From positions 558,001 to 622,000 of the forward strand of contig NZ_CP117781.1 of NCBI RefSeq assembly GCF_028657905.1: DNA of 64,000 nt, written 5' to 3'. Below are positions 62,434 through 64,000 of this stretch, piece by piece. Origin of the DNA: Burkholderia sp. FERM BP-3421. Lineage in GTDB: Bacteria > Pseudomonadota > Gammaproteobacteria > Burkholderiales > Burkholderiaceae. Under the pieces are notes generated by a model. That model did not search any database and was not told the DNA's origin. It was given only the letters and a program-made list of their open reading frames with translations. Within the stretch, counting starts at the first letter, position 1. Each line of letters starts with the position of its first letter. Made by a program: the position numbers and the translations under genes.

Positions 62434-63573
62434 TTAGAACTTGTGGCGGATACCGACGCGGGCAGCGATCTGGTTCGTCGTGCCCGTGCCCGACGGCGTG
62501 AAGAAGCTCGATGCGCTCGAACCGATCTGCGCTTGCGTGTTGCCCGATGCCTTCTGGTAGATCACGAGGCCGTAGACGTCGGTGCGCTTGCTGAGCGCGT
62601 AGTCGAGCGCGGCGTTGGCCTGGTTCCAGTGGTACGAGTTGCCGTTGTTTTGCGCGCTCGTGTACGTGTAGCCCAGCGCAGCCGACAGTGCCGGCGTGAA
62701 CGCGTACTTGCCGCCTGCTTCATACGCGTTGTACGACGCGCCTGCCGACGTGCCGATCGTCGTGAACTGCGTGCGCGTCCACAGCGCCCAGACCGTTGCC
62801 GGGCCCCACACGTAGCGGCCGCCGACGCCGTACGTCTTCAGGTCCTGCACGTTCGAGATCGCGACTGCCGCGATGTTCGTCGAGAACGACGGCGACGCAG
62901 CCGACGGGTAACGGATGTCCGTGTACGCCGCGCCGATCGAGAACGGGCCGTTCGCGTAGTTCGCGCCGAAGCTGTATGCGCGCGACGAAGCCGTCGACGA
63001 GCCCGTCGGCGAGCCGGCGAACGAGGTCGTGTTCGAGAAGCCGTACAACGCGCCGAACGTCAGGCCGCCGTAGTTCGCGCTCTGGTACTTGACCGCGTTG
63101 TTGATGCGGCTCGACGTCAGCTGGTCGATATCGTTGACGTGGTACGCGTAGTTGCCCGCGACCGTGTTGCCGCCCGTCGAGTAGTTCGAGCCGAGGATGT
63201 CGGTCGAGAACGAGTACTGGCGGCCGAACGTGACCGTGCCGTACTGGTTGTGCGACAGGCCGACGTATGCCTGACGGCCGAACATCGCGCCGCCCTGGCC
63301 AGCCGTGCCGTTGCCGCTGTTGAAGCCGTTTTCGAGCACGAAGATCGCCTTCAGGCCGCCACCGAGGTCTTCGGTGCCGCGCAGGCCCCAACGGCTGCCT
63401 TGGGCGACGCCGTCGTCGTACTTGAACAGCTTGCCGCTGCCGTTCCCCACCTTCACGTGGTTGACATAGCTGACGCCGGCATCGATCACGCCGTACAGGG
63501 TCACGCTGCTCTGCGCGTGGGCGGCGGTCGCGGTCGCGGCGAGGACAGCGGTGGTCAACAGTTTCTTGTTCAA
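62434..63573 (-). CDS. Gram-negative trimeric porin (OmpC/Opc-like)
   Basis: A 379-residue outer-membrane porin. Start is TTG at 63573, just after GGAG: it gives a clean signal peptide NKKLLTTAVLAATATAAHAQ with cleavage near residue 21. The mature start SSVTLYGVIDAGVSYVNH, GSRWGLRGTEDLGGGLKA and ending VGIRHKF (final Phe) are typical of betaproteobacterial porins. It carries small solutes. No in-frame ATG gives a proper signal peptide. Confidence 0.92.
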   Translation of the reverse strand: MNKKLLTTAVLAATATAAHAQSSVTLYGVIDAGVSYVNHVKVGNGSGKLFKYDDGVAQGSRWGLRGTEDLGGGLKAIFVLENGFNSGNGTAGQGGAMFGRQAYVGLSHNQYGTVTFGRQYSFSTDILGSNYSTGGNTVAGNYAYHVNDIDQLTSSRINNAVKYQSANYGGLTFGALYGFSNTTSFAGSPTGSSTASSRAYSFGANYANGPFSIGAAYTDIRYPSAASPSFSTNIAAVAISNVQDLKTYGVGGRYVWGPATVWALWTRTQFTTIGTSAGASYNAYEAGGKYAFTPALSAALGYTYTSAQNNGNSYHWNQANAALDYALSKRTDVYGLVIYQKASGNTQAQIGSSASSFFTPSGTGTTNQIAARVGIRHKF

Positions 63574-63874
63574 AGGAATCTCCGAGCGAATGAAAGATAA
63601 ATGCGGTTCCACTGCGCTCTCGTGGCGCCTGGAAGGAACGGACCGCACTGTAATGGTCAGGCGCGTAATGAATGTGACAGATCTTGTCATATTAATGGAG
63701 TGTCGCGCCCGCGCCACAGCTCATGATCGTCGCTTGTGTGACCGGCAGTTATATCGATTTCGCAGGACGATCCCGGCCGAGGCGGAATAAGCGTAGCAGA
63801 AATATTTGGTTTGACCCTATCTGCTTGCGTGCCACGATGCGCGCACGATACAAACGGGATAAGGGGACCCAACT
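63574..63874. promoter_or_regulatory. Divergent promoter region, porin and MetQ-like genes
   Basis: About 300 bp, AT-richer, no gene. TGACA-GATCT-TGTCA (63675-63689) forms a dyad about 100 bp upstream of the porin start and may be an operator. A plus-strand AAGGGGA ribosome site lies before 63875. Confidence 0.45.
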
Positions 63875-64000
63875 ATGCAAGGTTTTGCTTCTATTTCTCG
63901 CCTGGTGGCGATAGGGGCGGCGCTGGCGCTGTCGGCGACGCTCGCGCACGCGGGCGGCCAGGTGCTCAAGGTCGGCACGATGAGCGGGCCGGACGCGGAG
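63875..64000 (+). CDS. MetQ/NlpA-family ABC transporter substrate-binding protein (N-terminal part)
   Basis: The first 42 codons before the window ends. Signal peptide MQGFASISRLVAIGAALALSATLAHA (to residue 26) then GGQVLKVGTMSGPDAE, the start of D-methionine-type binding proteins. No lipobox Cys is seen. The start follows AAGGGGA. Substrate not provable from this fragment. Confidence 0.75.
   Translation, partial: MQGFASISRLVAIGAALALSATLAHAGGQVLKVGTMSGPDAE

Overview
The window reads as chromosomal DNA of a Burkholderia-type betaproteobacterium. The base composition is GC-rich with strong third-position bias. Several gene sets are typical of that group: an hmuRSTUV haem locus, a trimeric Gram-negative porin, a cyanide-insensitive bd oxidase, and a VgrG/Tle3/Tla3/PAAR type VI secretion cargo island. 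The species cannot be fixed from sequence alone.

Left part (1-23.4 kb). The window opens inside a copper ATPase gene (copA) whose product carries five N-terminal metal-binding domains, three of them recent tandem copies. The gene has a textbook MerR/CueR-type promoter. Next come a PaiB-like protein, a DUF1254 lipoprotein and a very long AsmA/DUF748 envelope protein. From 9.4 to 16.5 kb lies a type VI secretion cargo cluster: vgrG, tle3 lipase, tla3 adaptor, PAAR tip. Its vgrG is split by one amber codon. Redox genes follow: a flavodoxin-like protein, a zinc-less MDR reductase, an aldehyde dehydrogenase remnant, and an AraC regulator divergent to an AhpD-like protein. Then come a squalene/phytoene synthase, a Pmp3-type membrane peptide and a broken XRE regulator that still has its long inverted-repeat operator.

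Middle part (23.4-43.6 kb). cioAB and a DUF2474 peptide sit behind a perfect FNR/ANR box. A LysR-controlled set (MFS carrier, CoA-transferase, ScpB-like decarboxylase) looks like a methylmalonate-type degradation module. Threonine aldolase, an alpha/beta hydrolase, further LysR and MerR regulators, a methyltransferase and an SDR follow. Between 37.6 and 39.7 kb is a decayed, AT-richer accessory stretch with an alpha/beta-hydrolase remnant and a small aegerolysin gene resembling the Bacillus thuringiensis Gpp34/Cry34 insecticidal component. A class A PBP and a TRIC-family channel come next.

Right part (43.6-64 kb). The haem locus hmuRSTUV is Fur-controlled and transcribed leftward; its permease has a Pro-Gly repeat leader. 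At 52-60.9 kb is a complete-looking tetritol (threitol/erythritol) catabolic locus. It has a SorC-type regulator and an RpiB-like isomerase on one strand. Divergent to them are a sugar ABC transporter, two dehydrogenases and a split DhaK/DhaL kinase. An (CTCAACCG)12 repeat separates that operon from a convergent AAC(6')-I-like acetyltransferase gene. The window ends with a porin (TTG start, two terminators) and the first codons of a MetQ/NlpA-type substrate-binding protein.
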